DNA from: Clostridium_AD sp050717545
GTDB lineage: Bacteria > Bacillota > Clostridia > Clostridiales > Clostridiaceae
Assembly: GCF_050717545.1 (NCBI RefSeq)
Contig: NZ_JBOITN010000037.1
Location: forward strand, 42,630 to 106,629
Reading direction: 5' to 3'
DNA: 64,000 nucleotides
Below the pieces are notes generated by a model. It ran no database searches. It had not been told where the DNA came from and worked only from the letters and a program-made list of their open reading frames with translations. Below, piece by piece: positions 43,297 through 52,393 of this stretch. Numbering within the stretch: the first letter of the stretch is position 1; every line of letters begins with the position of its first letter. Made by a program: the position numbers and the translations under genes.

Positions 43297-46200
43297 TTAA
43301 TGTTCGTCATTAAAATCATTAAGTTCTAAGTCTTCACCAAAATCTTCTAATGGTACCTCATCATAATTTATTTCAACATCTACTTCCTCATCTTCGTCGA
43401 TAAGTTCAATGTATTCTTCCGTAGGCGATTCAGGTGCTACATCTTCTGAACCTTCTATATTAACATTTAAATTTAATTCTTCCATTTCATCATCAACTGA
43501 CTCTTTAAGTTTAATTTCTTCTAACTCATCAGTAAGAACTTTAACATTAAGACATAATGCTTGTAATTCCTTAATAAGAACCTTGAAGGACTCAGGCACG
43601 CCTGGTTCTGGAATATTCTCACCTTTTACAATTGCCTCATATGTTTTAACTCTACCGACAACATCATCAGATTTAACTGTTAAAATCTCTTGCAATGTGT
43701 GGGCTGAACCATATGCTTCTAGTGCCCAAACTTCCATCTCTCCGAATCTTTGACCACCAAACTGTGCTTTACCACCTAATGGTTGTTGAGTTACTAGAGA
43801 ATATGGACCTGTTGATCTGGCATGTATTTTATCATCAACTAGATGATGTAGCTTTAAGATATACATATATCCAACAGTAACCCTGCTGTCTAATGCTTCC
43901 CCTGTTCTTCCATCATATAGATCAGTTTTCCCATCTGCATCATATCCTGCTTTAATTAAACACGCTTCAATTTCTTCCTCAAGCGCACCATCAAATACTG
44001 GTGTAGCAATATGCCAACCAAGTTCGCTAGCTGCCCATCCTAAATGAACTTCTAATACCTGACCTATGTTCATACGAGAAGGAACACCTAGTGGATTTAA
44101 GCATATTTGAAGTGGTCTTCCATCAGGTAAAAACGGCATATCTTCTACTGGTAATACTCTTGATATAACTCCCTTATTACCATGTCTTCCTGCCATTTTA
44201 TCGCCGACAGATATCTTTCTTTTTTGAGCTATATAACATCTAACTAGTTCATTAACACCTGGTGGAAGTTCATCGCCATTTTCCCTAGTGAACACTTTAA
44301 CGTCAACTATTATTCCAGCCTCGCCATGTGGTACCCTAAGTGAAGTGTCTCTAACCTCTCTTGCCTTTTCACCAAATATTGCTCTTAATAATCTTTCCTC
44401 TGCGGTAAGTTCCGTTTCACCCTTAGGAGTTACTTTGCCCACTAGGATATCTCCAGATCTTATCTCAGCTCCAATTCTTATTATTCCACCCTCATCTATG
44501 TCTTTAAGTGCATCTTCTCCAACATTAGGGATGTCTCTAGTTATTTCTTCTGGTCCAAGCTTGGTATCTCTTGCTTCTGATTCATACTCTTCAATATGAA
44601 CTGAAGTGAATATATCATCGCGAACAAGTTCTTCAGATATTAGCATTGCATCCTCATAGTTATAACCTTCCCAAGTCACAAAACCAATGCGGATATTCTT
44701 ACCTAACGCTATTTCTCCAAGGTCTGTTGAAGGTCCATCTGCAAGTACGGTGTTTATTTCAACCTTTTCGCCTTTATTAACTATAGGTCTCTGATTTATA
44801 CAAGTACCTTGATTGGATCTTTTAAACTTAAGGATTTTGTAAACATCTAATCCATTATCTGTTTCTCTTCTTACTTTAATTTCGTTAGCACTTACATACT
44901 CAACTACTCCTGCATTCTTAGCTTTTGGAAGAACACCAGAATCTACTGCAGCTCTATATTCTATTCCTGTACCAACAATTGGAGCTTGTGATTTAAGTAG
45001 TGGTACTGCTTGACGTTGCATGTTGGAACCCATCAGTGCACGACTGGCATCATCATTTTCAAGAAATGGAATCATAGCTGTCGCAACAGAAACAATTTGC
45101 CTTGGGGATATATCCATAAGGTCAACTTCTTCACTTGGAACAACTAGTACTTCTTGCTTAGCTCTTACAGATATCTTTTTATCTAGAAAAATACCATCTT
45201 CATTAATTGGTTCACTTGCTTGTGCCACAAGATATGCATCTTCTTCATCTGCAGTCATGTAAATAATTTCATCTGTTACCACTGATGTTTTTTTATTTAT
45301 TACTCTATATGGTGTTTCAATAAATCCATATTCATTAACTTTAGCATAACTTGCAAGTGAGTTAATAAGTCCTATATTAGGTCCTTCTGGAGTCTCTATA
45401 GGACACATTCTGCCGTAATGCGAGTAATGAACATCTCTAACCTCAAACCCAGCTCTCTCTCTTGAAAGTCCACCTGGTCCTAGTGCAGATAATCTTCTTT
45501 TGTTTGTAAGTTCTGATAATGGATTTGTTTGATCCATAAATTGAGAAAGTTGAGAACTTCCGAAAAATTCTTTTATAGCTGCAGCTACTGGCCTTATGTT
45601 TATAAGTGCTTGTGGTGTTATTCCTTCCTGGTCTTGAATTGTCATTCTTTCTTTTACAACTCTTTCCATTCTAGATAACCCTATTCTGAATTGGTTCTGT
45701 AAAAGTTCTCCTACAGACCTAATTCTTCTATTTCCCAAATGATCAATATCATCAATATAACCGATATCGTAAGTTAGTCCTAACTCGTAGCTCACTGTAG
45801 CATACATATCATCTTTAATTATATGTTTTGGTATCAATCTAGTTTTATTAGCTTTTATCTGTTCTTTAATTGATTCTTCATCAGTATTATTATCTAATAT
45901 TTCTTTTAGTGTTGGGTAATGAACCATTTCTCGAATATTAAGATCAGATACATCAAAATTAACTACCTTATTAAGGTTGACAAAATGATTTCCTATAACT
46001 CTTAATACCTTATCCTCTACCTGAAGATCTACCACATTAATTCCTAAATTCTGAATCTCTAAAGCAACTTCTCTGTCTATCTTTTCATCTTTTTCAACTA
46101 TAACTTCACCTGTAATAGGATTAACAATGTTCTCTGCAGCAATTTGGTTTGCAATTCTATGATTAATTGATAACTTTTTATTAAACTTATATCTACCAAC

Positions 46201-47010
46201 TCTTGACAGATCATACCTCTTTGCATCAAAGAATAATGAATCAATAAGAGATACAGCACTATCCACTGTAGGTGGCTCGCCTGGTCTTAACCTCTTATAT
46301 ATTTCTATTAAAGCTTCTTCTCTTGTTTTAGTATTATCTTTTTCTATTGTAGCTTTTAATCTTTCTTCTTCTCCCAATAACTCATGTAAGTCTAAATCAC
46401 TACCATTATCCATCATAGCTCTAGCCAATACACTTATAGGTAATTTTCTTGTTTTGTCAATTCTAATATACACAATATCATTAGAATCTGTTTCATACTC
46501 AAGCCATGCTCCTCTGTTCGGAATTACAGTAGCTGAGTAAAGTTTTTTACCTGTTTTATCAACAGAATAATTGTAGTAAACACCTGGTGATCTAACCAAT
46601 TGACTTACTATAACTCTTTCTGCTCCATTAATAACAAATGTCCCTTGCGGTGTCATCAGTGGGAAATCTCCCATAAAGACTTCTTGCTCTTTGATTTCGC
46701 CAGTTTCATTATTACGCAACCTAACCTTAACCTTAAGTGGTGCTGCGTAAGTTGTATCTCTTTCTTTACATTGTTCTTCAGTATACTTGATATTATCGAT
46801 ATCAAGTTTATATCCTACGAATTCTAAAACAAGATTTCCCGTGTAATCTTGAATAGGATTTATATCGTCAAAAACCTCTTGAAGTCCTTCTTTCAAAAAC
46901 CAATCATATGAATCTAACTGTATTTCAATTAAATTTGGCATATCAGTTACTTCACTTATTTTTGAAAAACTCATTCTTGTTCTTTTACCTAACTGGACAG
47001 GATGTACCAT
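43297..47010 (-). CDS. rpoB: DNA-directed RNA polymerase subunit beta
   Basis: Beta (1237 residues); MVHPVQLGKRTRMSFSKI at the start and a long acidic C-terminal tail. The rifampicin-pocket segment reads SSQLSQFMDQTNPLSE then LTNKRRLSALGPGG. The residue equal to E. coli His526 is Asn (residue 503, codon AAC at 45502-45504), a substitution linked to reduced rifamycin sensitivity in other species; the residues equal to D516 and S531 are wild type. A promoter (47189-47217) and a terminator lie upstream. Confidence 0.98.
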   Translation of the reverse strand: MVHPVQLGKRTRMSFSKISEVTDMPNLIEIQLDSYDWFLKEGLQEVFDDINPIQDYTGNLVLEFVGYKLDIDNIKYTEEQCKERDTTYAAPLKVKVRLRNNETGEIKEQEVFMGDFPLMTPQGTFVINGAERVIVSQLVRSPGVYYNYSVDKTGKKLYSATVIPNRGAWLEYETDSNDIVYIRIDKTRKLPISVLARAMMDNGSDLDLHELLGEEERLKATIEKDNTKTREEALIEIYKRLRPGEPPTVDSAVSLIDSLFFDAKRYDLSRVGRYKFNKKLSINHRIANQIAAENIVNPITGEVIVEKDEKIDREVALEIQNLGINVVDLQVEDKVLRVIGNHFVNLNKVVNFDVSDLNIREMVHYPTLKEILDNNTDEESIKEQIKANKTRLIPKHIIKDDMYATVSYELGLTYDIGYIDDIDHLGNRRIRSVGELLQNQFRIGLSRMERVVKERMTIQDQEGITPQALINIRPVAAAIKEFFGSSQLSQFMDQTNPLSELTNKRRLSALGPGGLSRERAGFEVRDVHYSHYGRMCPIETPEGPNIGLINSLASYAKVNEYGFIETPYRVINKKTSVVTDEIIYMTADEEDAYLVAQASEPINEDGIFLDKKISVRAKQEVLVVPSEEVDLMDISPRQIVSVATAMIPFLENDDASRALMGSNMQRQAVPLLKSQAPIVGTGIEYRAAVDSGVLPKAKNAGVVEYVSANEIKVRRETDNGLDVYKILKFKRSNQGTCINQRPIVNKGEKVEINTVLADGPSTDLGEIALGKNIRIGFVTWEGYNYEDAMLISEELVRDDIFTSVHIEEYESEARDTKLGPEEITRDIPNVGEDALKDIDEGGIIRIGAEIRSGDILVGKVTPKGETELTAEERLLRAIFGEKAREVRDTSLRVPHGEAGIIVDVKVFTRENGDELPPGVNELVRCYIAQKRKISVGDKMAGRHGNKGVISRVLPVEDMPFLPDGRPLQICLNPLGVPSRMNIGQVLEVHLGWAASELGWHIATPVFDGALEEEIEACLIKAGYDADGKTDLYDGRTGEALDSRVTVGYMYILKLHHLVDDKIHARSTGPYSLVTQQPLGGKAQFGGQRFGEMEVWALEAYGSAHTLQEILTVKSDDVVGRVKTYEAIVKGENIPEPGVPESFKVLIKELQALCLNVKVLTDELEEIKLKESVDDEMEELNLNVNIEGSEDVAPESPTEEYIELIDEDEEVDVEINYDEVPLEDFGEDLELNDFNDEH

Positions 47011-47188
47011 CAGCTTTCACCCCTTGCATAAACTAAAATAACCAAAAACACACTTTCCCCTAGGACATTATGCTTCTGGATTCACACATTCTTAATGTTA
47101 TTATAACCACTTTTGTCAATTTAATTCACTTTAACCAGTAATTTCATTTTTTTCATATGCAAACTACTAATTTTCAATGCATTACGCT

Positions 47189-47217
47189 ATATTATCATAA
47201 TAATAATTCTATGTCAA
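47189..47217 (-). promoter_or_regulatory. rpoBC promoter
   Basis: On the minus strand TTGACA (47212-47217), a 17-nt spacer and TAATAT (47189-47194), immediately downstream of the rplL terminator. It gives rpoBC a supply separate from rplJL. Confidence 0.8.
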
Positions 47218-47226
47218 CATAAATCT

Positions 47227-47257
47227 TAAAAAAGGGCACTCTTATGTAAAAGTACCC
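47227..47257 (-). terminator. Terminator/attenuator between rplL and rpoB
   Basis: GGGTACT / AGTGCCC (47234-47257) with a 10-nt loop is followed by TTTTTT on the minus strand. A partial terminator at this junction is well known and keeps L7/L12 in excess over polymerase. Confidence 0.85.
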
Positions 47258-47272
47258 CATTTTATAATAAAA

Positions 47273-47632
47273 TTATTTTACTTCTGCTCCGCCGCCAACT
47301 TCTTCAATTTTAGCTTTGAATGCGTCTGCATCATCTTTACTAACTGCTTCTTTAATAGTTTTTGGAGCACCATCAACTATATCTTTAGCTTCTTTGAGTC
47401 CTAGACCAGTTAATTCTCTAACAACTTTAATAACTTTAATTTTGTTAGGGCCTGCACTAGTTAAAACTACATCAAATTCAGTTTTTTCTTCAGCGACAGC
47501 TGTAGCAGCTCCTGCAGCAGCAACTGGTGCTGAAGCACTTACGCCAAATTCCTCTTCGCAAGTTTTTACTAGTTCATTTAATTCTAAAACACTCATATCT
47601 TTTATAGCTTGAATAATTTCTTCTCTTGTCAT
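47273..47632 (-). CDS. rplL: 50S ribosomal protein L7/L12
   Basis: L7/L12 (119 residues), the multi-copy stalk protein that recruits translation GTPases. An N-terminal dimerisation helix, an Ala-rich hinge (SAPVAAAGAATAVAEE) and the C-terminal domain (VVRELTGLGLKEAKDIVDGA) are clear. It follows rplJ after a 137-nt gap. Confidence 0.98.
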   Translation of the reverse strand: MTREEIIQAIKDMSVLELNELVKTCEEEFGVSASAPVAAAGAATAVAEEKTEFDVVLTSAGPNKIKVIKVVRELTGLGLKEAKDIVDGAPKTIKEAVSKDDADAFKAKIEEVGGGAEVK

Positions 47633-47769
47633 TATAAATGCACCTCCGAATTTTTTTCATATATATGTTTTTTGTATTTACCTTTGCATTCGCTTTATTG
47701 CTTTTGCTAAAGTAATGATTGAAATCAGTTAAAAAAACTATCATGTATTCAAGAATAATATTAAAAATA

Positions 47770-48270
47770 TTATTCTACTGATTCTTTTTGTTCTTTAATT
47801 GAATTCAATAAATATGCAAGATTTGATAATGGAGCTTTGAAGCTTCCAAGTAATTTTGCAATAAGTACATCTCTTGATGGTATTAATGCAAGCTCGTTAA
47901 CCTGAGCGCTATCGAATATTTCGCCTTCGATTATAGCTGCTTTAAGTTCTAGCTTTTTGTTAGTTTTTGCAAATTCCTTTAAAACTCTAGCTGCAACAGT
48001 TGCATCTTCATATCCAAATGCTAATGAAATAGATCCTTGTAAGTAAGTTACTATATTTTCAATTCCTAGTTCCCTAGCTGCTAGAATAACTAAAGTGTTT
48101 TTGTAAACTTTATATTCTACCCCAGCTTCTCTAAGGTTTTTTCTTAGCACTGTATCTTCTTCTACATTAAGACCTTGATATTGGCTAAGTACTACACCTT
48201 TAGCTTTTGCTAATTTTTCTTTTATTTCTGCTACTTTCACTTCTTTTAATTGTCTATTTTTGCTTAACAC
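47770..48270 (-). CDS. rplJ: 50S ribosomal protein L10
   Basis: L10 (166 residues) anchors the L7/L12 stalk. KVAEIKEKLAKAKGVVLSQY and the C-terminal helix LSNLAYLLNSIKEQKESVE fit. The start is GTG at 48270, with AGGAGG upstream. Expression is controlled through an L10-type leader with an attenuator (48275-48442). Confidence 0.97.
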   Translation of the reverse strand: MLSKNRQLKEVKVAEIKEKLAKAKGVVLSQYQGLNVEEDTVLRKNLREAGVEYKVYKNTLVILAARELGIENIVTYLQGSISLAFGYEDATVAARVLKEFAKTNKKLELKAAIIEGEIFDSAQVNELALIPSRDVLIAKLLGSFKAPLSNLAYLLNSIKEQKESVE

Positions 48271-48274
48271 TGTG

Positions 48275-48442
48275 TATCCACCTCCTACCAGTTTTTAACT
48301 GCTTTATGAAAAAATTAAAATCTCTCCGCAGATACGAAGAGACCTAATATTTGTACGCAAGTACATTTATTGGAATCCTCGGTAGGCATGTTGTCTTTTA
48401 CGCTTTCGCACCTACTATCTACGGAATATTATTTATTTAACT
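48275..48442 (-). ncRNA. L10 leader (ribosomal protein autoregulatory leader)
   Basis: The rplJ leader contains the blocks GTAGATAGTAGGTGCG, CATGCCTACCGAGGATTCC and ATTAGGTCTC expected of Firmicute L10 leaders. They are followed by the hairpin CTCTTCG...CGGAGAG (48322-48341) and a T-rich tail (48308-48320), a ready-made attenuator. Known mechanism: free L10(L12)4 binds the leader and favours termination. Confidence 0.85.
48308..48341 (-). terminator. Attenuator terminator in the rplJ leader
   Basis: A 7-bp stem at 48322-48341 (one G-U pair, 6-nt loop) followed by ATTTTAATTTTTT on the minus strand, upstream of the rplJ ribosome site. Confidence 0.8.
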
Positions 48443-48448
48443 TTAAAC

Positions 48449-48477
48449 ACTATAACATGTCTAAACCTGTTTGTCAA
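48449..48477 (-). promoter_or_regulatory. rplJL promoter
   Basis: On the minus strand TTGACA (48472-48477), a 17-nt spacer and TATAGT (48449-48454), right after the rplA stop. Confidence 0.85.
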
Positions 48478-48479
48478 TA

Positions 48480-49169
48480 CTAATCTAATACTTTAGATTG
48501 ATTAACTTTTATTCCAGGTCCCATTGTACTTGAAACCGATACTGATTTCAAATATTGTCCTTTAGCTGCTGCTGGTTTAGCCTTAACTACCGCTTCCATT
48601 AAAGCATGAAAGTTTTCAATTAATTTAACAGCTCCGAAAGAACTCTTACCAAGTGGTACATGAATTATAGAAGTTTTATCAACTCTATATTCAACTTTAC
48701 CAGCTTTAATCTCATTTATTGCTCTAGTAACATCAAATGTAACAGTTCCTGACTTTGGATTTGGCATTAATCCCTTAGGTCCAAGCACTCTACCTAATTT
48801 ACCAACAACACCCATCATATCTGGAGTAGCAACAACTATATCAAATCCGAACCAGTTTTCTTTTTGAATCTTATCAACTAATTCATCATTTCCAACGAAG
48901 TCTGCTCCTGCAAGTTCTGCTTCTTTAGCTTTATCACCTTTAGCAAAAACTAAAACTCTAACTGTTTTACCTGTTCCATGAGGAAGTACTACTGCACCTC
49001 TAACTTGTTGGTCTGCATGTCTTGGATCAACTCCAAGGCTTACAGCAAGCTCTATTGTTTCATCAAATTTAGCCTTAGATGTTTTCACCACAATTTCCAT
49101 AGCTTCTGTTGGTGTATATAAAGCGGTTTTGTCTATAAGCTTAGCGCTTTCTATGTAATTTTTACCCAT
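48480..49169 (-). CDS. rplA: 50S ribosomal protein L1
   Basis: L1 (229 residues) forms the mobile L1 stalk that moves with E-site tRNA. LGVDPRHADQQVRGAVVLPH and LGRVLGPKGLMPNPKSGTVT are diagnostic. AAGGAGG precedes the ATG. Confidence 0.98.
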   Translation of the reverse strand: MGKNYIESAKLIDKTALYTPTEAMEIVVKTSKAKFDETIELAVSLGVDPRHADQQVRGAVVLPHGTGKTVRVLVFAKGDKAKEAELAGADFVGNDELVDKIQKENWFGFDIVVATPDMMGVVGKLGRVLGPKGLMPNPKSGTVTFDVTRAINEIKAGKVEYRVDKTSIIHVPLGKSSFGAVKLIENFHALMEAVVKAKPAAAKGQYLKSVSVSSTMGPGIKVNQSKVLD

Positions 49170-49227
49170 AATAGTATCCTCCTTCGTGGTAATAACGGTA
49201 TTTACCTCCCACGTAATTATTAAAAAT

Positions 49228-49653
49228 TTATTCTTCTACAAGTATACCCATACTTCTTGCTGTTCCAGCAATCATACTCATAGCAGCTTCAATTGATGCT
49301 GCATTTAAGTCTGGCATTTTAAGTTCAGCTATCTCTCTTACTTTAGCTTTAGAAACTGTAGCGATTTTAGTTTTATTTGGAACACCAGAACCACTTTCTA
49401 AACCAACTGCTTTCTTTAATAATATAGCTGCTGGTGGAGTTTTAAGTATAAAACTAAAAGATCTATCTTGATATACTGTTATTACTACTGGTATTATCAT
49501 GCCTGCTTGATCAGCAGTTTTTGCGTTGAATTCTTTACAAAATCCCATGATATTAACACCGTGTTGTCCAAGTGCTGGTCCAACTGGTGGTGCCGGAGTA
49601 GCTTTCCCTGCAGGAAGTTGAAGTTTTATCATCCCTGTTATTTTCTTAGCCAT
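49228..49653 (-). CDS. rplK: 50S ribosomal protein L11
   Basis: L11 (141 residues), at the GTPase-associated centre and needed for RelA activation. The N-terminal GMIKLQLPAGKATPAPPVGP, with the Pro residues contacted by thiopeptides, and the C-terminal GTARSMGI are typical. GGAGG precedes the ATG. Confidence 0.98.
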   Translation of the reverse strand: MAKKITGMIKLQLPAGKATPAPPVGPALGQHGVNIMGFCKEFNAKTADQAGMIIPVVITVYQDRSFSFILKTPPAAILLKKAVGLESGSGVPNKTKIATVSKAKVREIAELKMPDLNAASIEAAMSMIAGTARSMGILVEE

Positions 49654-49728
49654 GAATTTATACCTCCTATATTGTGGTAATCGGATTTAAAATCCTCCCA
49701 CTTAATAAAACTTTCGCCTTATTAGTAC

Positions 49729-50250
49729 CTAGTCTAATTTTTGTATCTGATTGAATTCTAGTTCAACAGGTGTTTCCCTGCCAAACATATTTATAAGTGC
49801 TTTTACTTTTTGCTTTTCCAAATGAATTTCTTGTATTAAAGCAACAAATCCTTCTAGTGGTCCAAATGTTACCTGTATGTTCTCACCTATTATATAGTCA
49901 ACAACTATAGATTTTTCTGCTATTCCCATAGTTCTAACTTCTTCTTCAGTAAGAGCAACTGGTTTAGAACCTGGTCCTACGAACCCAGTTACACCTCTGG
50001 TATTTCTAACTATATACCAAGATTCATCTGTCATAAGCATTTTAACCATAACATAACCTGGAAATACTTTTTTAAAAGTTATTTTCTGTTTTCCATCCTT
50101 TACTTCAACAACTTCTTCCATAGGAACTTGAATGTCATGTACATATTCTTCAAGGTTTCTATTTTCAATCGCTTTTTCTAGGTTGACTTTAACTTTATTC
50201 TCGTAACCAGAATATGTATGTACGACATACCATTTAGCTTTATCTGCCAT
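49729..50250 (-). CDS. nusG: Transcription termination/antitermination factor NusG
   Basis: NusG (173 residues): N-terminal NGN domain (KWYVVHTYSGYENKVKVNLE, FPGYVMVKM) and C-terminal KOW domain (ENIQVTFGPLEGFVALIQEI). It binds RNA polymerase and couples it to the ribosome or Rho. It lies 45 nt after secE. Confidence 0.98.
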   Translation of the reverse strand: MADKAKWYVVHTYSGYENKVKVNLEKAIENRNLEEYVHDIQVPMEEVVEVKDGKQKITFKKVFPGYVMVKMLMTDESWYIVRNTRGVTGFVGPGSKPVALTEEEVRTMGIAEKSIVVDYIIGENIQVTFGPLEGFVALIQEIHLEKQKVKALINMFGRETPVELEFNQIQKLD

Positions 50251-50295
50251 AGCTCAAGGGGTGGAGTTCTCCGCCCTCTACCTCCTTCCTTTACC

Positions 50296-50529
50296 TTATT
50301 TAAAGATTAGTTTATAGAGGTTATTAAACCCATAATCCAACAAACCTACAAAGATTACAAAAAGGAAAGAAAAAGTTGCCACTGCCAAAGTTGCCTTTTT
50401 AACATCTTGCTTTGAAGACCACGTTATTCTTTTCGCTTCTGCCTTAAGTTCCCTGAAAAATTTCACTATACCTTTTTGGTTTAATTTTTTCTTTTCTTTA
50501 ACATTCCCAGTGACAGCCATTTTATTCAC
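50296..50529 (-). CDS. secE: Preprotein translocase subunit SecE
   Basis: SecE (77 residues), the single-span clamp of SecY. The conserved cytoplasmic segment KFFRELKAEAKRITWSSKQD precedes the membrane helix (LAVATFSFLFVIFVGLLDYG). It is located between rpmG and nusG as in nearly all bacteria. Confidence 0.97.
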   Translation of the reverse strand: MNKMAVTGNVKEKKKLNQKGIVKFFRELKAEAKRITWSSKQDVKKATLAVATFSFLFVIFVGLLDYGFNNLYKLIFK

Positions 50530-50557
50530 ATCCCCACCGTTTTGTGTTTATGCTGTA

Positions 50558-50707
50558 TTATTTTGTTTCTTTATGAAGTGTATGTTTGTGGCAGAACTTA
50601 CAGTATTTTTTCATTTCTATTCTGTCTGGGTTATTTTTTTTGTTTTTCATTGTATTGTAATTTCTTTGTTTGCAATCATTGCAAGCTAAAGTTACTTTTA
50701 CTCTCAC
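50558..50707 (-). CDS. rpmG: 50S ribosomal protein L33 (zinc form)
   Basis: A 49-residue L33 with the zinc pairs CNDC and CKFC. It begins RVKVTLACNDCKQRNY after a GTG start at 50707, behind GGAGGTG, and ends KHTLHKETK. It is the first gene of the rpmG-secE-nusG-rplK-rplA group. Confidence 0.96.
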   Translation of the reverse strand: MRVKVTLACNDCKQRNYNTMKNKKNNPDRIEMKKYCKFCHKHTLHKETK

Positions 50708-50798
50708 AATCTACACCTCCCGGTTTTACATTTATTTAAGAAAGCTCATGCTTATTAAGCACTAAACCATCTTTAGCATTTTTTTGTTTTACTTAAAC

Positions 50799-50827
50799 AA
50801 TTTATCACAATTTAATACATATGTCAA
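50799..50827 (-). promoter_or_regulatory. rpmG-secE-nusG promoter
   Basis: On the minus strand TTGACA (50822-50827), a 17-nt spacer and TAAATT (50799-50804), between tuf copy 2 and rpmG. A second TTGACT lies 16 bp upstream of this -35 box. Confidence 0.78.
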
Positions 50828-50922
50828 TGAATTAGTCAAAGACGTTTCATTTAATTAATAACTCATTTTACTTATACATGATCATATGTATTTTATGTTT
50901 TATTCTAAGTTTCTTATTTGTA

Positions 50923-52116
50923 CTATTTAACTATTGAAGTAACAACTCCTGAACCTACTGTTCTTCCACCTTCTCTGATTGCAAATCTTAATCCCTCATC
51001 CATTGCTACTTGAGTGATTAATTCAACATTCATGTCTATGTGATCTCCTGGCATTACCATTTCCATTCCGTCTGGTAATTTTATTGATCCTGTTACATCA
51101 GTTGTTCTGAAATAAAATTGTGGTCTATATCCATCGAAGAATGGTGTATGTCTTCCGCCTTCTTCTTTTTTAAGAACATATACTTGACCTACAAATTTAG
51201 CATGTGGATGTATTGAACCGGGTTTTGAAAGTACTTGACCTCTTTGAATATCAGCTCTTTGTACTCCTCTTAATAATGCTCCAATATTATCTCCTGCCAT
51301 TGCTTGATCTAGAAGTTTTCTGAACATTTCAACTCCTGTACATACAACTTTTCTTTTATCTTCGCTTAATCCAACAATTTCAACTTCTTCTCCAACTTTA
51401 AGTATTCCAGTTTCAACTCTTCCTGTTGCAACTGTTCCTCTACCTGTAATTGTGAATACATCTTCTATTGGCATTAAGAATGGTTTGTCTGTCGCTCTTT
51501 CTGGTGTTGGAATATACGCATCTACTGCTTCCATCAATTCATATATACATTTTGATGCTTCTTCATCTGTTGGGTTTTCTAATGCTTTTAATGCTGATCC
51601 TATTATTACTGGAATATCATCTCCTGGGAAGTCATACTCACTTAATAATTCTCTTACTTCCATTTCAACTAGTTCTAATAATTCTGGATCATCTACCATA
51701 TCAGCTTTGTTTAAGAATACTACAATGTAACCTACTCCAACTCTGCTTGCAAGTAATATATGCTCTCTTGTTTGAGGCATTGGACCATCTGCTGCACTAA
51801 CAACTAGGATTGCTCCATCCATTTGTGCTGCTCCTGTAATCATGTTCTTTACATAATCTGCATGTCCTGGACAATCAACATGTGCATAATGTCTGTTTTC
51901 TGTTTCATACTCAACATGTGCTGTGTTAATTGTAATTCCTCTTTCTCTTTCCTCTGGTGCCTTATCAATCATGTCAAATTTTGATGCCTGTGCTAAACCC
52001 TTAGTTGCGAGTACTGCTGTTATTGCAGCTGTTAATGTAGTCTTGCCATGATCCACGTGTCCTACTGTTCCAATGTTTACATGTGGCTTGTTTCTTTCAA
52101 ATTTTACCTTTGCCAT
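50923..52116 (-). CDS. tuf: Elongation factor Tu (copy 2, tRNA-linked)
   Basis: A second 397-residue EF-Tu, identical in protein to copy 1 and apparently identical in DNA from the stop codon through the start (about 10 more bases match outside). It follows tRNA-Gly and tRNA-Thr on the same strand, resembling the tRNA-tufB unit of E. coli. AAGGAGG precedes the ATG. The flanks diverge outside the gene. Confidence 0.98.
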   Translation of the reverse strand: MAKVKFERNKPHVNIGTVGHVDHGKTTLTAAITAVLATKGLAQASKFDMIDKAPEERERGITINTAHVEYETENRHYAHVDCPGHADYVKNMITGAAQMDGAILVVSAADGPMPQTREHILLASRVGVGYIVVFLNKADMVDDPELLELVEMEVRELLSEYDFPGDDIPVIIGSALKALENPTDEEASKCIYELMEAVDAYIPTPERATDKPFLMPIEDVFTITGRGTVATGRVETGILKVGEEVEIVGLSEDKRKVVCTGVEMFRKLLDQAMAGDNIGALLRGVQRADIQRGQVLSKPGSIHPHAKFVGQVYVLKKEEGGRHTPFFDGYRPQFYFRTTDVTGSIKLPDGMEMVMPGDHIDMNVELITQVAMDEGLRFAIREGGRTVGSGVVTSIVK

Positions 52117-52199
52117 TTTATGTTCCTCCTTAATTTAGATAATAACACTTTCGCGTTCGTAAACTCATCCTAGTGTACTCTGTACGACCTTAATAGCTA

Positions 52200-52275
52200 T
52201 GGAGCCCATAACCGGGATTGAACCGGTGACCTCCACCTTACCAAGGTGACGCTCTACCGACTGAGCTATATGGGC
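52200..52275 (-). tRNA. tRNA-Thr (GGU anticodon)
   Basis: A 76-nt cloverleaf with encoded CCA: acceptor GCCCATA / TATGGGC, D-arm GCTCAGTCGGTAGAGC, anticodon loop CTTGGTA, T-arm CCGGTTCAATCCCGG. It lies 10 nt downstream of tRNA-Gly and 84 nt before the tuf start. Confidence 0.97.
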
Positions 52276-52284
52276 ATTTAATTT

Positions 52285-52359
52285 TGGAGCGGGAAACGGG
52301 TCTCGAACCCGCGACACCCAGCTTGGGAAGCTGGTGCTCTACCACTGAGCTACTCCCGC
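52285..52359 (-). tRNA. tRNA-Gly (CCC anticodon)
   Basis: A 75-nt cloverleaf with CCA: acceptor GCGGGAG pairing with TTCCCGC, D-arm GCTCAGTGGTAGAGC, anticodon stem-loop CCAGC-TTCCCAA-GCTGG giving CCC, and T-arm CGGGTTCGAGACCCG. It reads GGG codons, rare in an AT-rich genome. Confidence 0.93.
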
Positions 52360-52393
52360 CGACGTACAACTTAAAGCTATACACCAGTTATTA

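Noticed and set aside
47100..47119. TTGACA at 47114-47119 with TATAAT at 47100-47105 as a second rpoB promoter
   Set aside because: The two boxes are only 8 nt apart, too close to act together; the 47189-47217 promoter fits much better.
50880..50900. ATACAT-GATCAT-ATGTAT as a terminator after tuf copy 2
   Set aside because: Only 6 bp, AT-rich and without a U-run on the minus strand.
34890..52116. The tuf repeat pair as a composite transposon or prophage boundary
   Set aside because: The DNA between is the conserved rif/str gene cluster, with no transposase, integrase or target-site duplication.
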